From: Chloroflexota bacterium
Lineage (GTDB): Bacteria; Chloroflexota; Anaerolineae; Anaerolineales; Villigracilaceae
DNA: 34,015 nt
Direction of reading: 5' to 3'
Assembly (NCBI GenBank): GCA_013388795.1
Contig: JACAEP010000303.1
Coordinates: 1 to 34,015, forward strand
The translations under genes and the position numbers were made by a program. Position 1 is the first letter of the stretch; each line of letters opens with the position of its first letter. Positions 1-8,127 of this stretch are shown piece after piece. The notes below the pieces were generated by a model, which worked only from the letters and a program-made list of their open reading frames with translations, was not told the origin of the DNA and did no database searches.

Positions 1-72
1 CATATACGGTGTGCGAACCTTTTCGATATTCTGGCATTTGTCTATTTTACGCTATTGTGGTGTTGAAAACTG

Positions 73-93
73 CCGCCTAAAGGCGGGGGTTTT
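73..93 (+). terminator. Probable intrinsic terminator of a + strand gene left of the window
   Basis: CCGCC (73-77) and GGCGG (82-86) pair around a TAAA loop, and an outer AAAAC/GTTTT pairing adds to the stem with mismatches. A short T run (90-93) follows. No gene is visible between base 1 and 150, so this probably ends a transcript that enters from the left. Confidence 0.45.
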
Positions 94-112
94 AGACCCT
101 GTATACGGACAA

Positions 113-142
113 TAAAAAATGCCTCAGGCTGATGCGTGAGGC
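113..142 (-). terminator. Intrinsic terminator downstream of proline dehydrogenase
   Basis: Read on the minus strand, GCCTCA and TGAGGC (142-137 and 126-121) form a stem that is followed by a run of T (+ strand A run near 114-119). It lies directly after the stop codon of the minus-strand proline dehydrogenase. Confidence 0.6.
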
Positions 143-150
143 GTCAACGA

Positions 151-1110
151 TTATCGCCTGAAGAAACTCGAAACAAAGAACCAGATATTTGCGGGGCGTT
201 CCGCCAACCGGCGCATAAAGTATGGATACCAATGTGTTCCAAATGGGACATACACGCGCACGGGATATCCCTCCTTCACCAGCGACTCTTGCAAATCTCT
301 GCGAATCCCATATAGCATTTGGAACTCAAGCCCGGTTTTGGGCAAGCCGATCTTTTCCGCATAGCTTTTGGTAAATGCAATGCGCTTTTCGTCATGTGTG
401 GCAATAGCCGGGATGGGCGGCATGCGCCCATCGTCGCTGATTACTGATTTTTGAGCCAGCGAAGCATCGAGCAAAATCTTTGTGATGAGATCGTAGTTTG
501 CGTCCACATCCGCTTTTTTGGGAAAGGCTTTGTCGGGAGGTTCATTGTAAGCGCCCTTCACACTGCGGATACGGACACCGTCCTGAAGCAATCTACGCAC
601 ATCGGCTTCGGTGCGGAACAAGTAGGTTTGAATGACCATACCATGATTATCAAAGCCTTTTTCACGCATTGCATAATACAGATTGATGGTCTTATCGGTG
701 TACGGCGTATCTTCCATGTCAATGCGAAGGAAGGTTTTGGCAGCCCGGGCTCGGACGAGAATCCGCTCCAGAGTTTCGGCGCACAGGCTTTCATCCAACC
801 CCAGACCGATCTGCGTCAACTTGATGGAAACATTGCTGCGCAGAGTTGGCTCCGCGCCAATGGCATCCAGCGTGGCATAAATATCCTCCGCCGCTTGTTG
901 GGCTTCTTCAGGAGCGCTGGTATGCTCGCCAAGGTGATCCAGAGTGGCATTGATGCCCCGCGCATTCAATTCTCGGACAACTCGCAAGGCAGATTCCAGA
1001 GTCGTACCTGCCACAAAACGAGAGGCAGTGCGCCAGGCAAATCCCCAACCTGTGATCAACTTTTGCGCCCAGGCGGCTTTGGAAAGGTAGATGAGCAATG
1101 AACGAAGCAT
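151..1110 (-). CDS. Proline dehydrogenase (monofunctional PRODH)
   Basis: FAD-dependent enzyme that oxidises L-proline to 1-pyrroline-5-carboxylate, the first step of proline catabolism, passing electrons to the quinone pool. The 319-residue length fits the monofunctional bacterial family rather than the PutA fusion. Recognisable barrel motifs in order are SIKLTQIG, RIDMED, QTYLFRT, RSVKGAY, ATHD and a C-terminal RRLAERPAN, the segment that holds the proline-binding Arg pair. The start at 1110 is chosen because an AAAGG sits six bases upstream; an ATG at 1116 would abut this site and one at 1146 would lie upstream of it. An extended -10 box lies 40 bases upstream. The P5C dehydrogenase partner is not in the window. 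The gene is transcribed alone, divergent from the serine hydrolase gene. Confidence 0.9.
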   Translation of the reverse strand: MLRSLLIYLSKAAWAQKLITGWGFAWRTASRFVAGTTLESALRVVRELNARGINATLDHLGEHTSAPEEAQQAAEDIYATLDAIGAEPTLRSNVSIKLTQIGLGLDESLCAETLERILVRARAAKTFLRIDMEDTPYTDKTINLYYAMREKGFDNHGMVIQTYLFRTEADVRRLLQDGVRIRSVKGAYNEPPDKAFPKKADVDANYDLITKILLDASLAQKSVISDDGRMPPIPAIATHDEKRIAFTKSYAEKIGLPKTGLEFQMLYGIRRDLQESLVKEGYPVRVYVPFGTHWYPYFMRRLAERPANIWFFVSSFFRR

Positions 1111-1149
1111 ATCCATCCTTTGTGTAAATTTGTTGATTAAAGCCAACTT

Positions 1150-1158
1150 ATTCTAGCA
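1150..1158 (-). promoter_or_regulatory. Extended -10 promoter of proline dehydrogenase
   Basis: The minus strand reads TGCTAGAAT, an extended -10 (TGn plus 5/6 match to TATAAT), about 40 bases before the chosen start codon. No clear -35 hexamer is seen. Confidence 0.4.
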
Positions 1159-1177
1159 CAAGGCTCTGAATTCGGTA

Positions 1178-1186
1178 TGTTATACT
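1178..1186 (+). promoter_or_regulatory. Extended -10 promoter of the serine hydrolase gene
   Basis: TGTTATACT is an extended -10 (TGn plus TATACT) 50 bases before the GTG start at 1237. It is back-to-back with the proline dehydrogenase promoter, so the two genes share a compact divergent promoter region. Confidence 0.4.
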
Positions 1187-1236
1187 TTTTCCGTAATTCT
1201 CTTCCTTATTTTGCTTGACGGAGGCTCTGGCATTCT

Positions 1237-2730
1237 GTGAGAAACCGCAATACCAATATCATCCTTCGGGGTGTATCCATCTTTTTTTTGATCAGCGCAT
1301 TTGTATTAACCGTGGTTTCTCTGATCACGTACAGCCGCCAGCGCACAGGCTACCCAGCCGGCATGACCATCGGCGGCGTGCCGGTTGATGGACTCTCGCC
1401 CGCAGCCGCATCCCAACGCCTGTTGGAAGTTTACACCTCCCCCATTGAAGTCAGGTATAACGAAGCGGTCTTCCAGATCAACCCCAGCACAGTCGGCTTC
1501 ACAGTTGACATTGAGACCATGCTTGCCGCAGCAGACTTGACCCGCACAGGCGGCTCTTTCTGGGGAGGGTTCTGGAATTTCCTTTGGAACCGCCCGGCGC
1601 CTCAATCAGCGATCCCGTTAAGCGCTTCGATTTCAGAAGAGCGCCTGCGTGAATTTTTACAGAACGAAATCGCCTCACGTTACGATACGCCGCCTACCCC
1701 GGCGCAGCCGGTTCCCGGCGAGACCTCGTTCCTGCCCGGCGCTCCCGGGCAGACTCTCGACCTGGACCGGGCCGTCCAACTGATCAGCAATGCCTTGCAA
1801 TCTCCCGCCAACCGCACAGTCACGCTTACCTTCAACCAGACCATGGCCGCGCGTCCCACCATCGAAAACCTGGGCATCCTGCTTAAACAGATCGTCGCCA
1901 CGTCAGACTTTGACGGTTTGATCGGCTACTACATGATGGATCTGCAAACCGGACAGGAGATTCATTTCCTGATGAACAACAAACAGGAAATCACCGCCGA
2001 GCCAGATATTGCCTTTACTGCCTCCAGCACCATCAAAATTCCGATCCTCGCCTCCTACCTCATCAACTATGGAACAAATATCGACGCGCAAACCACAGAA
2101 GCCATCACCCGCGTGTTTCGTGTTTCGGACAACTCAGCCACCGATCTGCTTCTTGAACGAATTGACCGCAGCAACGGCCCGCTGATCGTCACACGCGATA
2201 TGGAAACCCTGGGGCTGAAAAGCACATACATCAGCGGAATGTTTTATCTGGGTGCGCCCAATCTCCTGCCCGGGCGGGTTACGCCGGGAAACTCGCGCAC
2301 AGATATATTCGTTGACCTGGACGCCTATTCACAAACGACCGCTTCGGAAATGGGCTTTCTGCTGGCAGATATTTATCAATGCGCCCAAAACGGCGGCGGC
2401 GCGCTTGCGGCCGCATTCCCCGGCAAGGTCACGCCCGAAACCTGTCAATTAATCATTAACTTCCTTGCCCTCGACAAATTTGGCTCTCTCATTCAAGGCG
2501 GCGTCCCAGACGGGACCCTCGTTCCGCACAAACACGGATTCGTCGTTTCACCGAAAGACGGCGTCATGCACGATATCAGCGACGTGGGCATTGTCTATTC
2601 CCCCGGGGGGAATTTTGTCCTGTCCATTTACACGTATCACCCCGTGCAGAACATTTGGGACATTGCCAATCCGCTTGTGGTTAAACTAACGCAAGCCACC
2701 TATAATTACTTCAACATTTCAGCTCAATGA
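1237..2730 (+). CDS. Membrane-anchored class A beta-lactamase-like serine hydrolase
   Basis: A 497-residue protein with an N-terminal membrane anchor (about residues 9-31), a middle region resembling the VanW-associated putative peptidoglycan-binding domain (about 45-190) and a C-terminal beta-lactamase/transpeptidase-like fold. The active-site signatures are S264-T-I-K267 (SxxK) and S297-D-N299 (SDN). The third box is K432-H-G434 rather than the usual KTG. The likely place of action is the outer face of the membrane, on peptidoglycan or a related ester or amide; antibiotic hydrolysis cannot be claimed. The start is GTG with GGAGG about 12 bases upstream. A perfect palindromic terminator follows the stop codon, so the gene looks monocistronic. 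Confidence 0.8.
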   Translation: MRNRNTNIILRGVSIFFLISAFVLTVVSLITYSRQRTGYPAGMTIGGVPVDGLSPAAASQRLLEVYTSPIEVRYNEAVFQINPSTVGFTVDIETMLAAADLTRTGGSFWGGFWNFLWNRPAPQSAIPLSASISEERLREFLQNEIASRYDTPPTPAQPVPGETSFLPGAPGQTLDLDRAVQLISNALQSPANRTVTLTFNQTMAARPTIENLGILLKQIVATSDFDGLIGYYMMDLQTGQEIHFLMNNKQEITAEPDIAFTASSTIKIPILASYLINYGTNIDAQTTEAITRVFRVSDNSATDLLLERIDRSNGPLIVTRDMETLGLKSTYISGMFYLGAPNLLPGRVTPGNSRTDIFVDLDAYSQTTASEMGFLLADIYQCAQNGGGALAAAFPGKVTPETCQLIINFLALDKFGSLIQGGVPDGTLVPHKHGFVVSPKDGVMHDISDVGIVYSPGGNFVLSIYTYHPVQNIWDIANPLVVKLTQATYNYFNISAQ

Positions 2731-2732
2731 CC

Positions 2733-2768
2733 AAATCCCCGTTTTCAATTGAAAACGGGGATTTTTTT
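2733..2768 (+). terminator. Intrinsic terminator after the serine hydrolase gene
   Basis: A perfect 32-base palindrome (2733-2764; arms AAATCCCCGTTTTCAA and its complement) runs straight into further T residues up to 2768. It is A/T-rich at both ends, so it could also work on the minus strand. Confidence 0.85.
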
Positions 2769-2779
2769 GTCACATCGTA

Positions 2780-2785
2780 TATAAT
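2780..2785 (+). promoter_or_regulatory. TATAAT -10 box giving a probable leaderless transcript
   Basis: A perfect TATAAT ends seven bases before the ATG at 2793, so transcription would be expected to begin at or next to the start codon. The seven intervening bases hold no Shine-Dalgarno sequence and no -35 hexamer is evident. Confidence 0.55.
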
Positions 2786-2792
2786 TCATCCC

Positions 2793-3494
2793 ATGAGCGC
2801 CTCATTGGGACTTTACCGCCTGCAGCAAGTGGATCGGCAGATTGACCGTACTCGTTCTCGTTTGGATGCCATCCACAAGACTCTCGAAAATGATGCAGAA
2901 CTGAAAAATGCAAAAATCCGACACGCGCAGGCAAATCAGGAAAACATACAGGCTGGGCGCAGCTTAAAACAAATAGAAAACGAAGCGGGCAGCTTAATCA
3001 TCAAGATCGAACAGACTGAATCCAGCCTTTATAGCGGGAATGTGAAAAATCCAAAAGAACTGCAAGACCTGCAAAAAGAGCTCGTCTCGCTCAAGAAACA
3101 CCTGGGAATACTGGAAGAACGCGAACTGGAAGCCATGCTGCTCACAGAAAATACAGCCACCGCTTTAAATCAGTCCCAAATAGACCTGGAAGTTGTACAA
3201 TCCCGGCTTGGAAGCGAACACAAAAAACTGCTCGAAGAACAGAATGAACTGATCAAACAACTGGAACGACTAGGGCAGGAACGTGAAGCGGCAGCTGCCC
3301 CCATCGAAACCGCCCTGCTGGCAGCGTATGAGGACCTTCGCAAACAAAAACGCGGACTCGCCGTTGCCGAGGTGGAAGAAGACGCCTGTGCCGCATGCGG
3401 AACCACTCTCAATGCGGCGCTTCAGCAAAATGCGCGTTCGCAAAAGCGGCTGGTCCACTGTCCATCGTGCGGGCGAATTTTATTTGCAAACTAA
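2793..3494 (+). CDS. Coiled-coil protein with C-terminal C4 zinc ribbon
   Basis: A 233-residue protein whose first about 185 residues are a charged, heptad-rich coiled coil. The C-terminus has two CxxC pairs (CAAC and CPSC) about 25 residues apart, forming a C4 zinc ribbon of the zf-RING_7/CT398 type. Family members are widespread in bacteria; a nucleic-acid or flagellar/secretion-related role has been proposed, but the exact function is unknown. The start at 2793 is preferred over the upstream in-frame ATG at 2727 because that one overlaps the preceding stop codon and runs through the terminator and -10 box. The NTPase gene follows after eight bases, so the two are probably co-transcribed. 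Confidence 0.8.
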   Translation: MSASLGLYRLQQVDRQIDRTRSRLDAIHKTLENDAELKNAKIRHAQANQENIQAGRSLKQIENEAGSLIIKIEQTESSLYSGNVKNPKELQDLQKELVSLKKHLGILEERELEAMLLTENTATALNQSQIDLEVVQSRLGSEHKKLLEEQNELIKQLERLGQEREAAAAPIETALLAAYEDLRKQKRGLAVAEVEEDACAACGTTLNAALQQNARSQKRLVHCPSCGRILFAN

Positions 3495-3502
3495 CCATTG
3501 AC

Positions 3503-6025
3503 ATGCTTCTAACTCTCATTGACCCCATTTCCTTTATCGCTGGTTTTGCCACGGCAACTGTTCTATGGTTCGTCATCAGCCGCGCGCGCCCATTGATCGC
3601 TGAAATGCGTCAAAACCTGAGGGAGCAGCGCGAACAAGCGCAAATCCGCAAGTCCAGTTCAGTCGAGGAAAACCATCGCCGCCTCATCCTGCGCCGCGCC
3701 CAGGGAATGCACCTTGCAGCGCCACTCTTTGCGCTGGATGAAATACTGCAAGAACCAAAATTGCTCGCCCCGCCTGCGCCTGTTGAACCGGGCGTCCCGC
3801 CGCGCTATGAAGATGTCATCACACAGACCCTGCCGTATCTGCCTGCCTGGCCCGAAATGGCCGCCATCTACCAGCCGCACACCCTTACCCTGTCACAAGC
3901 GCTGGCTGGCGATGGAAATATTGTCATCATCGGTCAACCTGGCATGGGAAAAACCGTGGCGCTTGCGCACTTGGCAAGCCTTGCCGCCAACCGAAGTGAA
4001 AAACTCGGCGCTTTGCAAGAGTTCGTGCCTTTCTATTTTCACGTAGCAGATCTCAACCTTCAATCACAAGACCCCAAAAACGTTCTTGCCCCCATCATCA
4101 ATTCCGCTTCAGAACAGGCGCCCATCTTCGATGCCGGCAAAATTCCCGCATTTGTCCAATCCGCGTTCAAAAGCGGACAGGCCCTTTTGATCGTGGACGG
4201 CTATGATGAGGTCCCGCCCAATGAGCAAACCCTGGTGTCAGACTTTTTCAAGGCGGTGCTAAAAGAGCATCCTCAAACCCGCATTGTCACAACCGGCGCG
4301 CCCGAATATCTGGATGGACTGATCGCGCTTGGTTTTGCGCCGCTGGCTTTATGCGCTTGGTCTGATCAAGGCAGCCGCAAGTTTTTTGAACAATGGGGAG
4401 AGTTATGGGCTCGCACAGTGGCGTTGGAAACCTGGGCGCAAAATGGGCCAGAACAGGTGGACCCGCTTCTAATCAACGCCTGGCTTGGCGCTAATTCTGC
4501 AAACTTATCGCCTCTCGAACTGACTCTTAAAGTCTGGGGCGCTTATGCAGGCGACAGCCTTGGTCCGCACGTGTTGGAAGCCATCGCCACACACATCCGC
4601 CGAATTGCTCCGGCAAACACCCCCATCGCCGCACTTGAAACGTTAGCCATGCAAGTCGTCATCGGCGCAACGCCGGTTTTCGATCCGCGCAAGGCGCGCG
4701 AATGGGTCAAGTCCTTTGAAGTGGTGGAAACGCCTTCAGAAACAGAAGCAGGTCAAAGTCTTGAAGAGGAAGCGAAGACATCTTCATCAAAAAAGAAAGT
4801 GGAAAAAGTATCCACACCCAACGCAAGTCTGCTTGAAAAAATGTCTGCCAGCGGACTGCTGGTTTCATACCCGAACAATCGGATGCGGTTTGCCCACCTC
4901 GTCTTCGCCGGGTATCTTGCCGGTCATGCCATGACCACGTACAACGCCGAAGAAGCGCTTCTTAACCAACCGGACTGGTCTGGAAAATACCTGACCATGC
5001 GGTTCTATGCCGCGCACGGCGACGCAAGCCGTTTGGTGCAAGCCCTGCTCGAATACTCACGCCTGCCCATGCACCGCCCTTTGTTTTCGGCGGCGCGCTG
5101 GTTAAGAGACGCCCCTCGCAATGCGCCCTGGCGCGGAAAAATGTTTGGCACCCTGGCGGCGATCTTGCAAACCGAAGGCATTCCGCTTGGGCTGCGCGGG
5201 CAGGCGCTAGCAGCCTTTATATACAGCAACGACCCCAGCGTTGCAACGCTGTTCCGTCAATTTGCGGTTTCAAACTCATTTGAAATGCTTCATCTTGCCA
5301 TTTTGGGCGCCGGGGCTGTGCGCGATTCAAAATCATTGAAAATCATCGAAGAGGCATTGCAGGCGCCGAGCCTTTCGGTCAAACGCGCCGCATGCATGGC
5401 GCTCGCTGCCATTAATACAAATGACTCGCTGGAGATCGCCGCGCAAGCATTGCTCAACGGGGAAGAGGATATTCGCCGCGCAGCCGGAGAAGCGCTTGCC
5501 AATGACCCGCAAGAAGGCCATGCTATGCTCAAAGACGGCGTAACCATCAACGACATTTTGCTGCGCCGCGCGGTCGTCTATGGACTTGGGCGCGTAAAAG
5601 AAAGCTGGGCGATTGATCTGCTGCAGAAAATACAGATCGAAGATGAGCAATGGGTGGTCCGCAATGCCGCCACCGAAGTCCTCGAAATGCGCACCCGCAT
5701 GGATACCTTCTCGCCCATGTCGTTGAAACCGCCGCATGAAACCCCCTGGTTGATCGAATTTGCCGCAAAGAAAGGCGTGGGCATATCGCCCGGCGTCCCT
5801 GCCACGGATATTCTTTTGGTCGCACTCAAAGGTGATGACCCTGATGTTCGTCTGGCGGCATTGCAATACCTGAAATTCACCCCGCAGGATGTCGTCCTGA
5901 AACAAATCTATGAAGCCATGTATAAAGACGACCCGGAGCTGCGCGAGACCGCCTATCAAATTCTCTGGGAACTCGGCGCTTCGGGCGTAAAACTCCCAGA
6001 TCCAAGCGAATATGGATTAAGTTGA
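3503..6025 (+). CDS. Membrane-anchored NACHT-like NTPase with HEAT repeats
   Basis: An 840-residue protein. The first about 25 residues form one membrane segment followed by a charged helix. A P-loop GQPGMGKT lies at 144-151, and a Walker B strand with DGYDE at 232-236 has the acidic spacing typical of NACHT/STAND ATPases. A Lys/Glu/Ser-rich linker lies near 410-440. From about residue 600 to the end there are tandem HEAT-like helical repeats. This architecture suggests a signal-sensing ATP switch on the cytoplasmic face of the membrane; no effector domain is visible. The start at 3503 is eight bases after the zinc-ribbon stop and has no good ribosome-binding site. SsnA starts one base after the stop, so this gene, the zinc-ribbon gene and ssnA probably share a transcript. 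A defence role is possible for this fold, but the context is housekeeping. Confidence 0.75.
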   Translation: MLLTLIDPISFIAGFATATVLWFVISRARPLIAEMRQNLREQREQAQIRKSSSVEENHRRLILRRAQGMHLAAPLFALDEILQEPKLLAPPAPVEPGVPPRYEDVITQTLPYLPAWPEMAAIYQPHTLTLSQALAGDGNIVIIGQPGMGKTVALAHLASLAANRSEKLGALQEFVPFYFHVADLNLQSQDPKNVLAPIINSASEQAPIFDAGKIPAFVQSAFKSGQALLIVDGYDEVPPNEQTLVSDFFKAVLKEHPQTRIVTTGAPEYLDGLIALGFAPLALCAWSDQGSRKFFEQWGELWARTVALETWAQNGPEQVDPLLINAWLGANSANLSPLELTLKVWGAYAGDSLGPHVLEAIATHIRRIAPANTPIAALETLAMQVVIGATPVFDPRKAREWVKSFEVVETPSETEAGQSLEEEAKTSSSKKKVEKVSTPNASLLEKMSASGLLVSYPNNRMRFAHLVFAGYLAGHAMTTYNAEEALLNQPDWSGKYLTMRFYAAHGDASRLVQALLEYSRLPMHRPLFSAARWLRDAPRNAPWRGKMFGTLAAILQTEGIPLGLRGQALAAFIYSNDPSVATLFRQFAVSNSFEMLHLAILGAGAVRDSKSLKIIEEALQAPSLSVKRAACMALAAINTNDSLEIAAQALLNGEEDIRRAAGEALANDPQEGHAMLKDGVTINDILLRRAVVYGLGRVKESWAIDLLQKIQIEDEQWVVRNAATEVLEMRTRMDTFSPMSLKPPHETPWLIEFAAKKGVGISPGVPATDILLVALKGDDPDVRLAALQYLKFTPQDVVLKQIYEAMYKDDPELRETAYQILWELGASGVKLPDPSEYGLS

Positions 6026-6026
6026 C

Positions 6027-7376
6027 ATGCTGATTACAAACGCCACCCTCATCACCTGGGAAACACCCAACCGCGTTCTGACGAATTACGCCCTTCTCAT
6101 CGAAGGCGGAAAGATCAAAGAGATCGGCTCGACAAAAACGCTGACAAAAAAACATCCCAAAGCAAAAGTCACAGACGCGCATGGTCAATACGTCATGCCG
6201 GGCGGCATTTGCGCGCACACCCATTTTTATGGCGCCTTCGCCCGCGGCATGGCAATTCCCGGACCCGCTCCAAAAGACTTCCCCGAGATTCTGCGAAAGT
6301 TGTGGTGGCCGCTCGACCGTTCGCTCGATGCGGAGGCAATTCGTTACTCTGCGCTCGTCTGCCTGATCGATGCGATCAAACACGGCACCACCACCCTGAT
6401 CGACCATCATGCCTCGCCCAATGCCATTGAAGGATCGTTGGATATTATCGCTGATGCAGTTGATAAAAGCGGGCTGCGCGGCGTACTTTGTTACGAAGTG
6501 ACCGACCGCGACGGCATAGACAAAGCCAATGCCGGAATTCAGGAAAACGCGCGCTTTATCAAGCGCCTCGCCTCGAACCCACACCCGAGGCTGGCTGCCA
6601 CGTTTGGGCTGCATGCCAGCCTGACGCTTTCAGGCGCGACCCTGCAAGCCTGCGCCTCGGCGGTCTCAGAAGGCACGGGGTTTCACATCCACGCCGCCGA
6701 ACATGAATCAGACGAGTATGACAGCGTACAGAAATCGGGTATGCGCGTCGTTGACCGTTTGCAAAAACATGGAATCCTGGGACCCAAAACCATCACGGCT
6801 CACGGCGTCCACTTTGATGCGCGTGAAATGGAGATTCTCAAAGAAACTGAAACCTGGCTCACCCATCAACCGCGCTCGAACATGAACAACAGTGTCGGCA
6901 CGGCCCAAATCGAATCCATGCTCAGGTTGGGGGTTAAGGTTTGTTTGGGGAACGACGGCTTCAACAACGCCATGTGGGATGACTGGAAAGCGGCCTACCT
7001 TCTCCATAAAGCCGAGCATCGTGACCCGCGCCGCATGGACGGATACGCTGTGCAGCAGATGGCGGTCTACCACAATTCGGCCCTCGCTCACGTCTTCTTC
7101 CCCAATGCCCCAATTGGGCAAATCATCCCCGACGCAGTGGCAGACTTGATCTTTGTGGACTATCATCCATATACCCCGCTCACAGATGGCAACCTGCCCT
7201 GGCATATCATCTTCGGCTTCCAGCAAAGCATGGTGACCAGCGTCATGGTGGCAGGCAAGTTCCTGATGAAAGACCGCGAACTGCTTACCCTCGATGAAGA
7301 AGAAATTACAGCGCGCGCAAGAGAGATCGCTCCGCGCATTTGGAAACGGTACGAAGAAGAACTATCAAAGGGTTAA
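6027..7376 (+). CDS. ssnA: SsnA-type amidohydrolase
   Basis: A 449-residue metal-dependent amidohydrolase. H64-T-H66 starts the metal-binding site after strand one, HAAEHESDE and TAHGVH supply later metal ligands, and LGNDGFNN replaces the more common GTDG loop, as I recall for SsnA. The family acts on nitrogen heterocycles (deaminase or ring-opening type). In E. coli and clostridia ssnA sits with ygfK, ygfM and xdhD in clusters for selenium-dependent molybdenum hydroxylases and anaerobic purine or urate breakdown. Here the hydroxylase subunits lie 11 and 17 kb downstream. The start is one base after the NTPase stop codon, and the npdG gene follows by 21 bases. The exact substrate cannot be read from sequence. 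Confidence 0.8.
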   Translation: MLITNATLITWETPNRVLTNYALLIEGGKIKEIGSTKTLTKKHPKAKVTDAHGQYVMPGGICAHTHFYGAFARGMAIPGPAPKDFPEILRKLWWPLDRSLDAEAIRYSALVCLIDAIKHGTTTLIDHHASPNAIEGSLDIIADAVDKSGLRGVLCYEVTDRDGIDKANAGIQENARFIKRLASNPHPRLAATFGLHASLTLSGATLQACASAVSEGTGFHIHAAEHESDEYDSVQKSGMRVVDRLQKHGILGPKTITAHGVHFDAREMEILKETETWLTHQPRSNMNNSVGTAQIESMLRLGVKVCLGNDGFNNAMWDDWKAAYLLHKAEHRDPRRMDGYAVQQMAVYHNSALAHVFFPNAPIGQIIPDAVADLIFVDYHPYTPLTDGNLPWHIIFGFQQSMVTSVMVAGKFLMKDRELLTLDEEEITARAREIAPRIWKRYEEELSKG

Positions 7377-7397
7377 TACCACTTCAACGGAGATCAC

Positions 7398-8072
7398 ATG
7401 AAAGAAGATCAAATTCTTGTATCCATTGCCGTGCTGGGAGGCACAGGAAAAGAAGGGAAAGGGCTTGCCTATCGCTGGGCGCACGCCGGATACCATGTTT
7501 TTATCGGCTCACGGTCTGAAGAAAAAGCCATCACAGCCGCAAAAGAAGTGACGGAAATGCTCGGCGATGGAGTCTCCCTAGCTGGAATGAGCAACCTTCA
7601 GGCAGCGAAAGAGGCGAATGTCGTGGTGCTGACCGTGCCATACGCCGCGCATCGCGAAACGCTTGAATCTGTCAAAGATGCGCTGCAAGGCAAGATACTG
7701 GTTGATGTCACTGTGCCGCTCGTCCCGCCCAGGGTTGCCACGGTGCAGATGCCCGCCGCGGGCTCTGCAGCACAGGAAGCCAGACAGATCCTTGGCGAAG
7801 GTGTCGAAGTTTGCGCCGCATTCCAGAACATTTCGCATGAACACCTGCTCGGCGGCGAAGACGTGGAATGTGACGTGCTCGTTACCGGCACCAGCAAAGA
7901 GGCGCGCACAGAAATCATCAAACTGGTGGAAGCCGCAGGCTTGCGCGGCTGGGACGCCGGCCCCATTGAAAACTCCGTTGTGGTCGAAGGACTGACCAGC
8001 GTTCTGATCGGCATCAACAAAAAATATGGCTCAACCCATGCCGGAATCAAAATTACCGGAATTTCAAAATAA
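7398..8072 (+). CDS. npdG: NADPH-dependent F420 reductase
   Basis: A 224-residue Rossmann protein that transfers hydride between NADPH and coenzyme F420, feeding reduced F420 to the F420-dependent enzymes nearby. The N-terminal strand leads into a glycine-rich loop (LGGTGKEG, about 13-20) and a GSRSEEK segment that fits recognition of the NADP 2'-phosphate. The internal LVDVTVPLVPP and the AFQNISHEHL segment are typical of the family. A GGAG lies six bases before the ATG. The gene sits between ssnA and cofE on the same strand and opens the F420 cluster. Confidence 0.88.
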   Translation: MKEDQILVSIAVLGGTGKEGKGLAYRWAHAGYHVFIGSRSEEKAITAAKEVTEMLGDGVSLAGMSNLQAAKEANVVVLTVPYAAHRETLESVKDALQGKILVDVTVPLVPPRVATVQMPAAGSAAQEARQILGEGVEVCAAFQNISHEHLLGGEDVECDVLVTGTSKEARTEIIKLVEAAGLRGWDAGPIENSVVVEGLTSVLIGINKKYGSTHAGIKITGISK

Positions 8073-8098
8073 CCCACAATGTGCAACGCGTAACAGCC

Positions 8099-8124
8099 GC
8101 GTATTGGGCCAGCCTGTAATACGC
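8099..8124 (+). promoter_or_regulatory. Hairpin directly upstream of cofE
   Basis: GCGTATT (8099-8105) pairs with AATACGC (8118-8124), ending three bases before the cofE ATG. The right arm overlaps a -10-like TGTAAT (8115-8120) that ends seven bases before the ATG. It could be a leftover repeat, a translation block in the npdG-cofE mRNA, or part of a leaderless promoter. Confidence 0.35.
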
Positions 8125-8127
8125 AAT

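Noticed and set aside
451-1101. 216-codon open frame on the + strand opposite proline dehydrogenase
   Set aside because: It is antisense to a gene with clear family motifs, has no ribosome-binding site and no recognisable domain.
5333-5959. 208-codon minus-strand frame inside the NACHT-like gene
   Set aside because: The + strand frame carries HEAT repeats; the minus frame has His/Gly/Phe-rich, non-globular composition typical of a shadow frame.
3503-6025. Anti-phage (Avs-like) defence gene
   Set aside because: No effector or nuclease domain is visible and the neighbours are metabolic; the fold alone does not support a defence call.
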